Source: VAZQ01 sp963702695
GTDB lineage: Bacteria; Pseudomonadota; Alphaproteobacteria; Rhizobiales; Xanthobacteraceae
Reading direction: 5' to 3'
DNA: 64,000 bases
Assembly (NCBI GenBank): GCA_963702695.1
Contig: CAVPDS010000017.1
Coordinates: 62,001 to 126,000, forward strand
Shown here piece after piece: positions 32,939 through 40,628 of this stretch. The notes under the pieces are model-generated. The model worked only from the letters and a program-made list of their open reading frames with translations. It was not told where the DNA came from and ran no database searches. Numbering within the stretch: position 1 is the first letter of the stretch; each line of letters starts with the position of its first letter. A program made the translations under genes and the position numbers.

Positions 32939-33424
32939 TTATTTCAGTTGATCCGCCACCTTGGCGATACCAGCCTTGCCGCAGTTTTCTTCCTGCTGCC
33001 CACCCATTGGGGCGCCGCTCAAGCCCACGCCGCCGATCGTCTCGTTGCCGAATTTGATCGGCGTGCCGCCTTGCAGCGGGATGACATCGGTGAGCGAACG
33101 CTGGCCGGTGACGGGGCCGGTTTCGGTGCGCTGCGCCCACTCCCAGGAAGTCCGTCCGAACGTGTTGGCGGTGTAAGCCTTGCGGCGGGCGAGTTCGATG
33201 TTGTGCGGCGCCGCCCCATCCCCCTGGAGGAATACTTTCAAGCGCCCGGCGCGATCGACAACGGCGACCGATACCCTCGCTCCGCATTCGGCGAGCGCGG
33301 TTTCGGCAATCGTCAAAGCCATATGAACCGACACATTGTGCTCCGTCAGCGCTTGCGCTCCCGCGGCGCCCGGCGCGGCAATGATCGCTGCGACTGCAGC
33401 AGCGGCGGCAAAACGAAACGACAT
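32939..33424 (-). CDS. Secreted GlcG/HbpS-family (DUF336) protein, copy B
   Basis: 161 residues. An Ala-rich signal peptide (FAAAAAVAAIIAAPGAAGAQ) is followed by the same fold as copy A, with conserved blocks AVVDRAGRLKVFL, NIELARRKAYTANTFGR, GGTPIKFGNETIGGVGLSG and a matching C-terminal Cys (EENCGKAG) and VADQLK end. Copy A ends VKDQLK, and the pair is clearly paralogous. Periplasmic haem or small-molecule binding is the likeliest role. The ATG at 33424 follows GGGAGGG. Copies A and B are separated by 217 bases containing the inverted repeat, so they may be transcribed together or separately. Confidence 0.87.
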   Translation of the reverse strand: MSFRFAAAAAVAAIIAAPGAAGAQALTEHNVSVHMALTIAETALAECGARVSVAVVDRAGRLKVFLQGDGAAPHNIELARRKAYTANTFGRTSWEWAQRTETGPVTGQRSLTDVIPLQGGTPIKFGNETIGGVGLSGAPMGGQQEENCGKAGIAKVADQLK

Positions 33425-33724
33425 GATTACCCTCCCTTGATTGCGGATCTCAAACTCGGGCCACTTGCTGCACCCCGGGTCGCCCGCGGTTGATGCGGGG
33501 ATTATGTCATCAGCCGGCGGCTCGCGGAAGGATGCGGAAGGAACCTGCGCAGTTCCGCCGCATGCGGGACAACTGGTCCCGGCGGCATTGAACTCGCCCG
33601 CCCCGTTCGCTATACGGGCAAGCGGCTTCGGCCGCGGGTGGGGCTGCGCGCGGGGGCTTCACATCCAGTCTCCCAAACGGCCAGGGACGAACGTCGAAAG
33701 GCGTTATCGATCAGGGGTTTACCG

Positions 33725-34006
33725 ATGGCATCGACGTTCGACACGGTGGCCAATATCATTGCCGAGACCTGCGACATTCCGCGCGACACGATCAAGCCGG
33801 AGAGCCACGCGATCAACGACCTCGGCATCGACAGCCTCGATTTCCTCGACATCGCCTTCGCGATCGACAAGTCGTTCGGGATCAAGATGCCGCTCGAGCA
33901 ATGGACGCAGGAGGTCAACGAGGGCAAGGCCACAACCGAGCAGTATTTCGTGCTGAAGAATCTTTGCGCGCGCATCGACGAACTCGTCGCTGCCAAGGCG
34001 GCGTGA
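33725..34006 (+). CDS. acpXL: Acyl carrier protein AcpXL
   Basis: 93 residues. It carries the growing very-long-chain acyl group (C26-C30) destined for lipid A. The phosphopantetheine site is LGIDSLDFLDIAFAID with Ser37. The AcpXL-type features are the N-terminal STFDTVANIIAETCDIPRDTI and the extra C-terminal helices (ATTEQYFVLKNLCARIDELV), which make it longer than housekeeping AcpP. The start at ATG 33725 follows CAGGGG. It heads a six-gene operon in the canonical Rhizobiales order, and the fabZ-like gene begins eight bases after its stop. Confidence 0.95.
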   Translation: MASTFDTVANIIAETCDIPRDTIKPESHAINDLGIDSLDFLDIAFAIDKSFGIKMPLEQWTQEVNEGKATTEQYFVLKNLCARIDELVAAKAA

Positions 34007-34014
34007 CCTCGGGC

Positions 34015-34488
34015 ATGCGTCTCGAGTATTTCCAGCTCATCGACCGGGTCATCGACATCGATCTTGCCGCCCGCACGATCCGGACCGAGGCGACCGTTCC
34101 CACCGAAAGCACGATCTTCGAGGGCCACTTCCCTGGCCACCCGTTGATGCCGGGCGTGCTGCTGATGGAAGCGATGGCGCAGACCTCGGGGTGGTTGCTC
34201 ATCGGCCTCACCCGGTTCACGCGCATGCCATTCCTGGCCGCATTCAAGGACGCGAAGCTGCGCTCGTTCGTGACGCCCGGGCAGCGGCTCCTGCTATCCG
34301 CCTCGCTGCTGCACGAAGGCTCCGGCTTCGCCGTCTGCAAGGCGGAGATCAGGGTCAACGAGAAGCTCGTCAGCAACGCCGAGATCACGTTCCGCGTGGT
34401 TGAATTCCCGACGCCTGATTTCCGCTCCAGCATGGAAAAGGTCGCAGTCGCGATCGCGTTTCCGATGGAGGCGCTCACCCATGGCTGA
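34015..34488 (+). CDS. fabZXL: 3-hydroxyacyl-ACP dehydratase FabZXL
   Basis: 157 residues. A hot-dog fold dehydratase: IFEGHFPGHPLMPGVLLMEA contains the catalytic His38 and Glu52, and MAQTSGWLL continues the active-site helix. It acts on the very-long-chain 3-hydroxyacyl-AcpXL intermediate. The ATG at 34015 (MRLEYFQLIDRV) fits the family start; a GTG at 34003 overlapping the acpXL stop is possible. Its last eight bases overlap the next gene's start, indicating translational coupling in the lipid A fatty acid operon. Confidence 0.92.
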   Translation: MRLEYFQLIDRVIDIDLAARTIRTEATVPTESTIFEGHFPGHPLMPGVLLMEAMAQTSGWLLIGLTRFTRMPFLAAFKDAKLRSFVTPGQRLLLSASLLHEGSGFAVCKAEIRVNEKLVSNAEITFRVVEFPTPDFRSSMEKVAVAIAFPMEALTHG

Positions 34489-35677
34489 CACGCTGCGCGA
34501 GTGCTGGATCACCGGCCTCGGCATCGTATCGTGCCTGGGCGAGGGAGCGGAAGTTCATTGGCAGCGTTTCAACGAGCCGCCGCCACGCCCCGACACGGAA
34601 ACCTTTGCACCCTACGTCGTGCATCGCCTCGCGCCGCTCGAACTCGACAAACAGATCCCCAAGAAGGGCGATCAGCGCCAGATGGAGCCATGGCAGCGGA
34701 TCGGCACCTACGCCGCGGGACTGGCGCTCGACAGCGCCGGCGCCAAGGGCAATGCCGAACTACTTGCCCGCATGGACATGATCGTCGCTGCGGCCGGCGG
34801 CGAGCGCGACGAGACCGTCGACGGCACAATCCTCTCGGGCTTGCCCAAGGCGAAAAATCCCGGGGCGTTCCTCAATGAGCGGTTGATGAGCGATCTGCGG
34901 CCGACGCTGTTCCTCGCGCAGCTTTCGAACCTGCTCGCGGGCAACATCTCGATCGTGCACGGCGTTACCGGCTCCTCGCGCACCTTCATGGGGGAGGAAG
35001 CGGCCGGCGTCGACGCCATGCGGATTGCGCTTTCGCGCATCCAGGCCGGACAGAGCGACATCGCGCTGGTCGGAGGCGCCTACAATGGCGAGCGCCGCGA
35101 CCTGCTGCTGCTCTATGCCACCGGCGGCCACGCCCTTAAGGAACCGTTCGCGCCCGTGTGGGAGCGCACACGGAGCGGGGGAGGATTCGCGCTCGCGTCG
35201 CTCGGCGCATTCCTGGTGCTCGAAGCGGCCGAGCACGCGTCGGCGCGCAATGCCAGACCGCTGGCGCGGCTCGCGATAGTTCTATCCGATCGGACCAACC
35301 GCCAGCCCAGCGCGGCGCGCGCATCGCTCGACCGGATGTGGCGGATACTGGCGCCGCGGCTCGATGCCGGGCATGTTGCCATCATTTCAGGCGCGACTGG
35401 CGTTGAACCGGCCACCGCCGAGGAGCGTGGCTGGCTCGAAAGCTCTGCTGCTATTCCGGTGCGCGCCACCGGCACCTATGTAGGACACGGGTTCGAGCCG
35501 CAATTCACGATGAACATTGCCCTTGCCACGCTTGCCCTGGGTCATCAAAAGCTGTTCCCGCCCGGCGATTCGTCGGGCATGGAGCAACCGATGCCGGCCG
35601 CCCTAGCGCAAGCCGTCGTAACTAGCGTCGGCCACTGGCGCGGCGAAGGCATGGCGCTGGTCGAAGCGGTGCGGTGA
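34481..35677 (+). CDS. fabF2XL: Beta-ketoacyl-ACP synthase FabF2XL, KSbeta-like
   Basis: 398 residues of thiolase fold, beginning CWITGLGIVSCLGEG. The active-site region reads ISIVHGVTGSSRTFMGEEAA, so Val162 stands where FabF has its catalytic Cys. The first His motif (PHGTGTxxND) is replaced by GATGVEPATAEE, and only TYVGHGFEPQF recalls the second. It is thus unlikely to condense by itself and probably forms a heterodimer with FabF1XL, like the chain-length factor of type II polyketide synthases. The start overlaps fabZXL by eight bases; it ends 11 bases before fabF1XL. Confidence 0.9.
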   Translation: MADTLRECWITGLGIVSCLGEGAEVHWQRFNEPPPRPDTETFAPYVVHRLAPLELDKQIPKKGDQRQMEPWQRIGTYAAGLALDSAGAKGNAELLARMDMIVAAAGGERDETVDGTILSGLPKAKNPGAFLNERLMSDLRPTLFLAQLSNLLAGNISIVHGVTGSSRTFMGEEAAGVDAMRIALSRIQAGQSDIALVGGAYNGERRDLLLLYATGGHALKEPFAPVWERTRSGGGFALASLGAFLVLEAAEHASARNARPLARLAIVLSDRTNRQPSAARASLDRMWRILAPRLDAGHVAIISGATGVEPATAEERGWLESSAAIPVRATGTYVGHGFEPQFTMNIALATLALGHQKLFPPGDSSGMEQPMPAALAQAVVTSVGHWRGEGMALVEAVR

Positions 35678-35688
35678 AAGGAAGGCCC

Positions 35689-36957
35689 ATGGCGTCCTCA
35701 AGAGGTAGAGCGATCCCGGTGGCCGTCACAGGACGCGGGGTCGTCACATCCCTCGGCATCGGCAAAGCCGACAACTGGAAGTACCTCACCGCCGGAAAAT
35801 CCGGGATCCGCCGCATTTCGCGTTTTGCGACCGAGGGGCTGCGCACCACGGTCGCCGGCACGGTCGATTTCATTCCGATCGAGCCGTTCTGCTCGACGAC
35901 GCTCGCCGAACGCCTTGCCGGGATCGCTGCCGAGGAAGCGATCACAGAGGCGGCGATCGGGGCGAAGGGCGATTTCCCTGGCCCCTTGTTTCTGGCGGTG
36001 GCCCCGGTCGAGATGGAGTGGCCACACCGGGAGGCGATCACCGCTGGATCGGGGATGAACGGCGAAGTCACCTACGACGCCCTGCTGCGGCTCAGCGGGC
36101 TGGACCGTTTCAGCGCCGTGCACGAGCGCTGCCTGTTCGGTTCGGTCGCCGATGCGCTCGCCGAACAGTTCGGCACCAAGGGATCGCCGATCTCGCTGTC
36201 GACCGCCTGCGCCTCCGGGGCGAGCGCGATCCAACTCGGCGTCGAAGCGATCCGCCGCGGCGAGGCCGACGCCGCGCTCTGTATCGGCACCGACGGCTCG
36301 ATCAATCCGGAATCGCTGATCCGCTTTTCGCTGCTCTCGGCGCTGTCGACCGCCAACGATCCGCCCGAGAGCGCCGCCAAGCCGTTCTCGAAGAACCGCG
36401 ATGGCTTCGTGATGGCGGAAGGCGCCGGCGCGCTGGTGCTCGAGAGCCTCGCGCATGCCAAGGCGCGCGGAGCAAAAATCCTCGGCGTGATCGAAGGCTG
36501 TGGGGAGATGGCTGATTCCTTCCACCGCACGCGATCGAGCCCCGATGGCAAGCCGATCATCGGCTGCATGCGCAATGCGCTGGCGGATGCCGGGCTCGTG
36601 CCCGACGATATCGACTACATCAACCCGCATGGCACCGGCACGCCTGAGAATGACAAGATGGAATGCCTTGGCGTCACCGCCGTGTTCGGCGAGCGCGCGA
36701 AAAGCATTCCGATCTCGTCGAATAAGTCGATGGTCGGGCACACGCTGTCGGCCGCCGGCGCGGTCGAGGCGGTGTTTTCGCTGCTCACGATCGAGCACCA
36801 GCGCGTGCCGCCGACGATCAACTATCAGATCGCGGACCCGGCCATTCCGCTCGACGTCGTCCCGAACGTCGCGCGCGATGCCACTGTGCGCCACGCGCTG
36901 TCCAATTCCTTCGGCTTCGGCGGACAAAACGTCTCGCTGGTGCTGGGCGGCGCGTAA
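35689..36957 (+). CDS. fabF1XL: Beta-ketoacyl-ACP synthase FabF1XL
   Basis: 422 residues. The complete condensing triad is present: Cys174 in ISLSTACASGASAIQLG, His in INPHGTGTPENDKMEC and His in SNKSMVGHTLSAAGAVEAVF. The C-terminal NSFGFGGQNVSLVLG is the usual KAS end. It elongates AcpXL-bound chains toward the 27-hydroxyoctacosanoyl class. The ATG at 35689 is chosen because of AAAGGAAGG just upstream; an in-frame GTG at 35674 would overlap the previous gene's stop. Paired with the cysteine-less FabF2XL, it should supply the active site of the heterodimer. Confidence 0.93.
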   Translation: MASSRGRAIPVAVTGRGVVTSLGIGKADNWKYLTAGKSGIRRISRFATEGLRTTVAGTVDFIPIEPFCSTTLAERLAGIAAEEAITEAAIGAKGDFPGPLFLAVAPVEMEWPHREAITAGSGMNGEVTYDALLRLSGLDRFSAVHERCLFGSVADALAEQFGTKGSPISLSTACASGASAIQLGVEAIRRGEADAALCIGTDGSINPESLIRFSLLSALSTANDPPESAAKPFSKNRDGFVMAEGAGALVLESLAHAKARGAKILGVIEGCGEMADSFHRTRSSPDGKPIIGCMRNALADAGLVPDDIDYINPHGTGTPENDKMECLGVTAVFGERAKSIPISSNKSMVGHTLSAAGAVEAVFSLLTIEHQRVPPTINYQIADPAIPLDVVPNVARDATVRHALSNSFGFGGQNVSLVLGGA

Positions 36958-36966
36958 GCTTCCTTC

Positions 36967-37989
36967 ATGCGCGCGCTCATCCTCGTCGCCGATCGTCAAA
37001 TTGAATTACGGAACATTCCGCCGCCGCCGCCGCCGGCGGCCGGCGAGGTGCAGATCCGCGTCAAGGCGGTGGCGCTCAATCACATCGACGTGTGGGGCTG
37101 GCGCGGCATGGCGTTCGCGAAGCGCACGCTGCCGCTGGCCGTCGGCGCGGAGGCGGCGGGCGAAATCGCCGCCGTCGGTCCAGAGGTGACGGCGTTCAAG
37201 CCCGGCGACCCGGTCGTCATGTATGGCGCGCTCACCTGTGGCGTGTGCAAGGCCTGTCGCGAGGGCCGCGACAACCTCTGCGAGAACGTCGCCGGCATCA
37301 TGGGCTTTCACATCGACGGCTTCGCACGCGAACTCATCAACATGCCGGCGCGGCTGGTGATACCGGCGCCGGCTGGCGTGAGCTTTCGCGATGCCGCCTG
37401 CGCGCCGATCGCGTTCTCGACCGTGCAGCACATGCTGTTCGACAACGCCAAGCTCGAGTCGGGCGAGACCGTGCTCGTGCACGCTGGCGGCTCCGGCATC
37501 GGCACGGTTGCGATCAAAATGGCGAAGGCGATCGGCGCGACCGTCATCACCACGGTGGGTGATGACGCCAAGGCGGAGAAGGCGAAAGCGCTCGGCGCCG
37601 ATCACGTGATCAATTACCGCACCGACCGCTTCGAGGGGGCGGTGCGCAAGCTCACCGCCAAGAAAGGCGTCGACGTCGTGTTCGAGCATGTCGGCGCCGA
37701 GACCTTTAACGGCTCGCTGTTGTGCCTCAAGCGCGGCGGACGGCTCGTCACCTGCGGAGCGACCTCGGGGGCTTCCACGACCCTCAATCTGATGCAACTC
37801 TTTCAGCAGCAATACCGCATTATCGGTTCGTTCGGCGCTTCGATGCGCAACATCCGCGAGAGCCTCGCCAAGATGGCGGGCGGGATGATGCCGGTGATCG
37901 ATACCGAAGTGCCGCTTGCCGAGGTCGAGCGCGGCCTGGCGCGGCTCGAGAGCCGGCAGGTGTTCGGAAAAATCGTCGTCACGTTCTGA
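36967..37989 (+). CDS. adh2XL: Zinc-type alcohol dehydrogenase/enoyl reductase Adh2XL
   Basis: 340 residues of MDR fold. The structural-zinc lobe has CGVCKACREGRDNLC (four Cys). The nucleotide-binding motif is VLVHAGGSGIGTVAIKMAKA. HIDVWGWRGMAFAK fits quinone-oxidoreductase/crotonyl-CoA-reductase-like members, which reduce enoyl thioesters with NADPH. In this operon it is the only candidate for the enoyl reduction step of the very-long-chain cycle. It starts 9 bases after the fabF1XL stop and is followed by lpxXL after 10 bases. A proline run (residues 18-23) sits in the first loop. Confidence 0.9.
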   Translation: MRALILVADRQIELRNIPPPPPPAAGEVQIRVKAVALNHIDVWGWRGMAFAKRTLPLAVGAEAAGEIAAVGPEVTAFKPGDPVVMYGALTCGVCKACREGRDNLCENVAGIMGFHIDGFARELINMPARLVIPAPAGVSFRDAACAPIAFSTVQHMLFDNAKLESGETVLVHAGGSGIGTVAIKMAKAIGATVITTVGDDAKAEKAKALGADHVINYRTDRFEGAVRKLTAKKGVDVVFEHVGAETFNGSLLCLKRGGRLVTCGATSGASTTLNLMQLFQQQYRIIGSFGASMRNIRESLAKMAGGMMPVIDTEVPLAEVERGLARLESRQVFGKIVVTF

Positions 37990-37999
37990 GAACGGGCGG

Positions 38000-38935
38000 A
38001 TGCAAGCTCAGCTCAAACGCCTGGCGCTGCGAAGCCGCCGGCAACTCAAGCGAATCGTCGATCCCGCGGTCGGGTGGACGGCGGCGGCGCTGCTGCGACT
38101 GCTGCGGCGCACGGATCGCAAGCGTTTGGCGAATTTGGCGGGCCACGTCCTGCGCGGCGCAGGGCCGTGGCTGTCCGAACATCGCATCGGCCGCGCCAAC
38201 CTCGCCGCTGCGTTCCCGGACAAATCACCAGCCGAGATCGAGGAAATCCTCGGCGGCGTGTGGGAGAATCTCGGCCGCGTCGCCGCCGAGTTCGCCCACC
38301 TCGATCGGCTGAAGATCGACGAGCCCGGCAATTCCGATTCGGCCGACGTCCTCTACGATCCGATCTCCGTCGAGCGTTTCAACGAGATCATCAGCGCCGA
38401 ACGGCCGACCTTGTTCTTCACCGCGCACCTCGCCAACTGGGAGGTACCGGGCCTGATCGCCGCGCATTTCAAGCTCGACACACACATCCTCTATCGTCCG
38501 CCGAGCATCCGCGCGATCAGCGATGCGATCGTGAAAATCCGTGCCGGCTGCATGGGCACGCTGGTGCCGACGACCTTCAATGCGCCGCTACGCCTCGCCA
38601 ATGCGCTCCAGCGCGGCATGCACGTGGGCATGCTGGTCGATCAGTATGATGTTCGCGGCGTCGACGTGACCTTCTTCGGCCGCACCTGCAAGGCCAATCC
38701 GCTGCTGGCGCAACTCGCGCGCCACCTCGACTGCCCCATCCGCGGCGCGCGCGTCGTGCGCCTGCCCGATGGCAATCGTTTCTTGGGTGAGTTCAGCGAA
38801 GCGATCGATGCCCCGCGTGACGCCACGGGAAAGATCGATATCGCCGCCACGACGCAGGCGATCACCTCCGTGATCGAGGGCTGGGTGCGCGAGCATCCGG
38901 AGCAATGGCTCTGGCTGCACCGGAGGTGGCGGTGA
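38000..38935 (+). CDS. lpxXL: Lipid A very-long-chain acyltransferase LpxXL
   Basis: 311 residues. An LpxL/HtrB-family acyltransferase at the cytoplasmic side of the inner membrane, transferring the very-long-chain acyl group from AcpXL to a hydroxyacyl chain of lipid A. The HX4(D/E) catalytic motif is FFTAHLANWEVPG, with the downstream HVGMLVDQYDVRGVDVTFFG and HPEQWLWLHRRWR expected for the family. It starts at ATG 38000 after GGGCGG. It is the last gene of the acpXL operon and is followed by a poly-C tract and a convergent PotF-like gene. Confidence 0.93.
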   Translation: MQAQLKRLALRSRRQLKRIVDPAVGWTAAALLRLLRRTDRKRLANLAGHVLRGAGPWLSEHRIGRANLAAAFPDKSPAEIEEILGGVWENLGRVAAEFAHLDRLKIDEPGNSDSADVLYDPISVERFNEIISAERPTLFFTAHLANWEVPGLIAAHFKLDTHILYRPPSIRAISDAIVKIRAGCMGTLVPTTFNAPLRLANALQRGMHVGMLVDQYDVRGVDVTFFGRTCKANPLLAQLARHLDCPIRGARVVRLPDGNRFLGEFSEAIDAPRDATGKIDIAATTQAITSVIEGWVREHPEQWLWLHRRWR

Positions 38936-38955
38936 CCGAAGCTTGAGTATTGTCG

Positions 38956-38966
38956 CCCCCCCCCCC
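38956..38966. repeat. Run of 11 C residues
   Basis: A homopolymer of eleven cytosines about 20 bases downstream of lpxXL, between convergent genes. It is not within a promoter or a coding frame. Such tracts vary by slippage and are error-prone in sequencing, so the length may be approximate. Confidence 0.9.
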
Positions 38967-39040
38967 GCGACGGCAGGGGACCGAGCCGTGTCCTGGCCCA
39001 GCGAGCGCGGCGCCGGGACCCAGGAGAGAAGGGACACGAG

Positions 39041-40138
39041 TCATCGGCCGGTCTTGATCCGTGTCCACAGCCGGTTCATCACGCGCTCAGTCTTCGCATC
39101 GTGGGCGTTGATGACATAGAGCTTCGCGAGCGTCGCAGCGTCGGGATAGACGGTGCGGTCGTCGAGCACCGACTTGTCGATGAATTTCTGGCTCGCCAGG
39201 TTGCCGTTCGCGTAGGAGATGAAGCTCGAATTCTGCGCCGCCACTTCAGGCTTCTGCAGATAATTGATGAATGCATGCGCCTCGGCGACGTTGCGCGCGT
39301 CGCGGGGGATGGCGAGGTTGTCGAACCAGAGCTGCGCCCCTTCCTTCGGGATCGAATAGCCGATGTCGACGCCGTTCTTCGCCTCGACCGCGCGCTTCTG
39401 GGCTTGCTTGATGTCACCGGAAAACCCGACCACCAAGCAGATTTCGCCCGACGCGAGCGCGTTGAGATATTCGGACGAATGGAATTTACGCACGGACGGC
39501 CTGATCTTGATCATCAGGTCTGCTGCCTTCTGCAGGTCTGCATCCTTGGTCGTGTTCGGATCGAGCCTCAGATACTGCAGCGCAGCCGGCAGCATATCGT
39601 CGGAAGAATCGAGCATATGCACGCCGCAGTCCTTGAACTTCGCAAGCTGCTCCGGCTTGAATACGACGTCCCAACTGTCGATCTTGCCGTCAGAACCGAG
39701 GATGTCGCGCACTTTCTTGGCATTGTAGCCGATCCCGGTGGTGCCCCACATGTAATTGACCGCATACTGGTTGCCGGGATCATTCTGCCCTAGCCGCTGC
39801 GTGATTTCGGCCCACAGATTGGCGAGGTTCGGGATCTTCGACTTGTCGAGCTTTTGGAAAATTCCAGCCTTGATCTGGCGCTCGAGAAAATAACCGGTCG
39901 GCACCACTACATCGTAGCCCGACTTGCCGGCGAGCAGTTTCGCTTCGAGCGTGTCGTTGGAATCGAAGGTGTCGTACCGGACCTTGATTCCGGTCTCCTT
40001 GGTAAAGCCGTCGATCACCGGCGGAGCGACGTAGTCCGACCAGTTATAGACGTTGACGATGCGCTCCTGCTGCGCCGCGCCAGGCCCGGCGAACAGAAGA
40101 ACGGCCGCGGCAATGACGAGACCGATCGCTCCACGCAT
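39041..40138 (-). CDS. potF: PotF/PotD-like polyamine solute-binding protein
   Basis: 365 residues. A signal peptide (GAIGLVIAAAVLLFAGPGAA) is followed by the polyamine-binding fold: VNVYNWSDYVAPPVIDGFTK, FDSNDTLEAKLLAGKSGYDV, GTTGIGYNAKKV and GAQLWFDNLAIPRDARN. The Trp/Asp residues of NWSDY and FDSND are those that contact putrescine/spermidine in PotF. ATG 40138 is preferred because GAGGAG lies nine bases upstream; ATG 40147 would leave no spacing. The rhodanese gene lies 29 bases upstream on the same strand. potG/H/I are absent, so transport partners are not local. Confidence 0.9.
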   Translation of the reverse strand: MRGAIGLVIAAAVLLFAGPGAAQQERIVNVYNWSDYVAPPVIDGFTKETGIKVRYDTFDSNDTLEAKLLAGKSGYDVVVPTGYFLERQIKAGIFQKLDKSKIPNLANLWAEITQRLGQNDPGNQYAVNYMWGTTGIGYNAKKVRDILGSDGKIDSWDVVFKPEQLAKFKDCGVHMLDSSDDMLPAALQYLRLDPNTTKDADLQKAADLMIKIRPSVRKFHSSEYLNALASGEICLVVGFSGDIKQAQKRAVEAKNGVDIGYSIPKEGAQLWFDNLAIPRDARNVAEAHAFINYLQKPEVAAQNSSFISYANGNLASQKFIDKSVLDDRTVYPDAATLAKLYVINAHDAKTERVMNRLWTRIKTGR

Positions 40139-40167
40139 GCGGCACATCTCCTCTGCCCGCTGACAGT

Positions 40168-40500
40168 TCATTCCGTCGGCAGGCCCGCTGCCTTCCACGC
40201 TAGAATGCCGCCGGCGAGATGAGCGTCATACTTGAATCCGCGCTCCTGCGCCGCCAGCGAGGCCGTGACCGACCGCCGGCCGGACCGACAGGCGAACACG
40301 ACGCGCCGGCTTCCCGGGTCAGGGATGGCCGTCGGATCGAAGGCCGACAGCGGCACCACCACCGCATCCGGATAACTCTCGGCCGCGACCTCGTTCTCCT
40401 CGCGCACATCGACGAGCAGCATGCGGCCCTCGGCCAGGCCCTTCGCAACGTCTTCCGGCGTCAAGTTTTCGACGCGGGGATCACCGGACGGATCGGCCAT
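40168..40500 (-). CDS. Single-domain rhodanese-like protein
   Basis: 110 residues. A single rhodanese domain: LTPEDVAKGLAEGRMLLVDV, REENEVAAESYPDAVVVPLS, then the active-site loop VVFACRSGRRSVTAS with the sulfur-carrying Cys, and GGILAWKAAGLPTE at the end. The six-residue loop CRSGRRS is sulfurtransferase-sized. The start at ATG 40500 follows AGGAGAG. It is likely co-transcribed with the downstream PotF-like gene (29-base gap). It probably transfers sulfane sulfur in the cytoplasm; the partner is unknown. Confidence 0.9.
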   Translation of the reverse strand: MADPSGDPRVENLTPEDVAKGLAEGRMLLVDVREENEVAAESYPDAVVVPLSAFDPTAIPDPGSRRVVFACRSGRRSVTASLAAQERGFKYDAHLAGGILAWKAAGLPTE

Positions 40501-40628
40501 GACACTCTCCTCAACTCGCTGGCGGGTCGGCAAGAGAAGTCGCGCGAAGCCGGGACCGAATCAAGAGATTCCTATTCTCTCGTTTCGCGTGCGTCCGGCA
40601 GGATTCGGGCCGTCACCGCGCCAGGCGA

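Noticed and set aside
38956..38966. Phase-variable control of lpxXL by the C11 tract
   Set aside because: The tract is downstream of the gene, outside coding sequence and not in a promoter, so no switching mechanism is apparent.
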